This document shows positions 63,716 to 64,000 of a DNA stretch of 64,000 bases, piece after piece. Location: the NCBI RefSeq assembly GCF_027118995.1, contig NZ_CP098242.1, positions 1,775,001 to 1,839,000 on the forward strand, given 5' to 3'. Each line of letters starts with the position of its first letter. Within the stretch, counting starts at the first letter, position 1. The translations under genes and the position numbers were made by a program. The notes beneath the pieces were generated by a model. That model searched no databases. It saw only the letters and a program-made list of their open reading frames with translations, and was not told where the DNA came from. This stretch comes from Oxalobacter vibrioformis. GTDB lineage: Bacteria > Pseudomonadota > Gammaproteobacteria > Burkholderiales > Burkholderiaceae_D.

Positions 63716-64000
63716 TTAATTTTCAATGGGTTGGGTTTTTGTACCCAGCGGCTGGCTTTTATCATAAAACGCATAATGCGCCCGTCCATTTTCCTTGACA
63801 TAGTACAGGGCGGTGTCAGCATGAAGTAAAAGGGGTTCCGGCGCATTGCCGTCATCCGGGTAAATGGCGATGCCTATGCTGGCGGTCAGGGACATTGCTT
63901 CGCCATTGACCATGATGGGTTGTCTGACCGATTGCAGGATGTGGGAAGCGATGTGGCCTGCGATGTCCGGTGATTCAATATTGCCTAAAATGACAATAAA
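63716..64000 (-). CDS. GGDEF protein, C-terminal end (cut by window edge)
   Basis: Only the last 94 residues are present. They begin FIVILGNIESPDIAGHIASH, which follows the GGDE motif that must lie past the edge, and end NGRAHYAFYDKSQPLGTK then TQPIEN. The segment SIGIAIYPDDGNAPEPLLLH resembles the GGDEF of the neighbouring 61053-63446 protein (SIGIAIYPNDGETPSLLLRH), so the two are probably paralogues. No EAL follows here; whether it has a sensor is unknown. Confidence 0.85.
   Translation of the reverse strand, partial: FIVILGNIESPDIAGHIASHILQSVRQPIMVNGEAMSLTASIGIAIYPDDGNAPEPLLLHADTALYYVKENGRAHYAFYDKSQPLGTKTQPIEN

Overview
The window (64 kb) looks like the chromosome of a betaproteobacterium of the order Burkholderiales. 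Gene content and order suggest family Oxalobacteraceae, possibly Oxalobacter; that last step is inference. The grounds are the psd-pssA-leuA, pepA/lptF-lptG, cysB-hrpA-argA and rpsO-pnp-quinone oxidoreductase blocks, two Gram-negative porins of the betaproteobacterial type, and the rRNA sequence. No plasmid, prophage or CRISPR array is visible.

Layout. 1-3.1 kb: the 3' part of an rRNA operon (23S missing its 5' end, then 5S and terminators). The 23S gene carries a ~193-nt intervening sequence on its own 17-bp stem. 3.1-5.4 kb: a gene-poor scar and a decayed IS3-family element. 5.7-10.3 kb: a proXWV-type glycine betaine/choline ABC importer, a porin gene whose frame depends on a run of nine T in its signal peptide, and tRNA-Arg(ACG). 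10.3-16.7 kb: envelope and stress genes (lipoprotein, TPR lipoprotein, folA, two BON proteins, a DUF883-like membrane protein, a DUF4142 protein, a glycosyltransferase). 16.7-21.9 kb: an orphan AAA+ ATPase, a coiled-coil periplasmic protein, and an HTH regulator with paired operators over a promoter that points to an OpgB/LtaS-like transferase. 21.9-33.2 kb: housekeeping genes (pepA, lptF-lptG, cysB-like, hrpA, argA) and an Ada-like regulator. 33.3-38.3 kb: an ArsR/permease/cysteine-less thioredoxin set, DUF488, proC, yggX, hsp20 and a PEBP protein. 38.2-40.1 kb: a MITE-like repeat and an IS1182-type element that has inserted into the terminator hairpin between the PEBP gene and lon, duplicating the whole 22-bp hairpin. 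40.1-46.8 kb: lon-hsp20, psd-pssA-leuA. 46.8-50.2 kb: a PAS/GAF-like/GGDEF/EAL gene split by an IS481-family element with a perfect 7-bp target duplication. 50.4-53.0 kb: methionine aminopeptidase and three tandem paralogous lipoproteins. 53.2-59.5 kb: rpsO-pnp, a frameshifted quinone oxidoreductase, trmB, a cysteine hydrolase and a multiply frameshifted GlxA-type regulator. 59.5-64 kb: tRNA-Gly(CCC), an intact porin behind a promoter overlapped by Fur-box-like sites, a Cache-GGDEF-EAL protein and the end of a further GGDEF protein cut by the window edge.

How it fits together. The conserved blocks cover envelope lipid and LPS export (psd, pssA, lptFG), protein quality control (lon, two hsp20), RNA turnover (rpsO-pnp, hrpA) and amino-acid synthesis (argA, proC, leuA, cysB). 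Between them lies a layer of change: three insertion sequences, several single-base frameshifts (some in homopolymers), palindromic repeats and interrupted signalling genes. Single-base frameshifts could be biological or assembly errors; raw reads would decide. The most interesting signals are the homopolymer-gated porin, the IS1182 insertion into a terminator, the rRNA intervening sequence, the orphan AAA+ ATPase, the HTH-operator unit, and a LeuA of unusual type at the standard locus.
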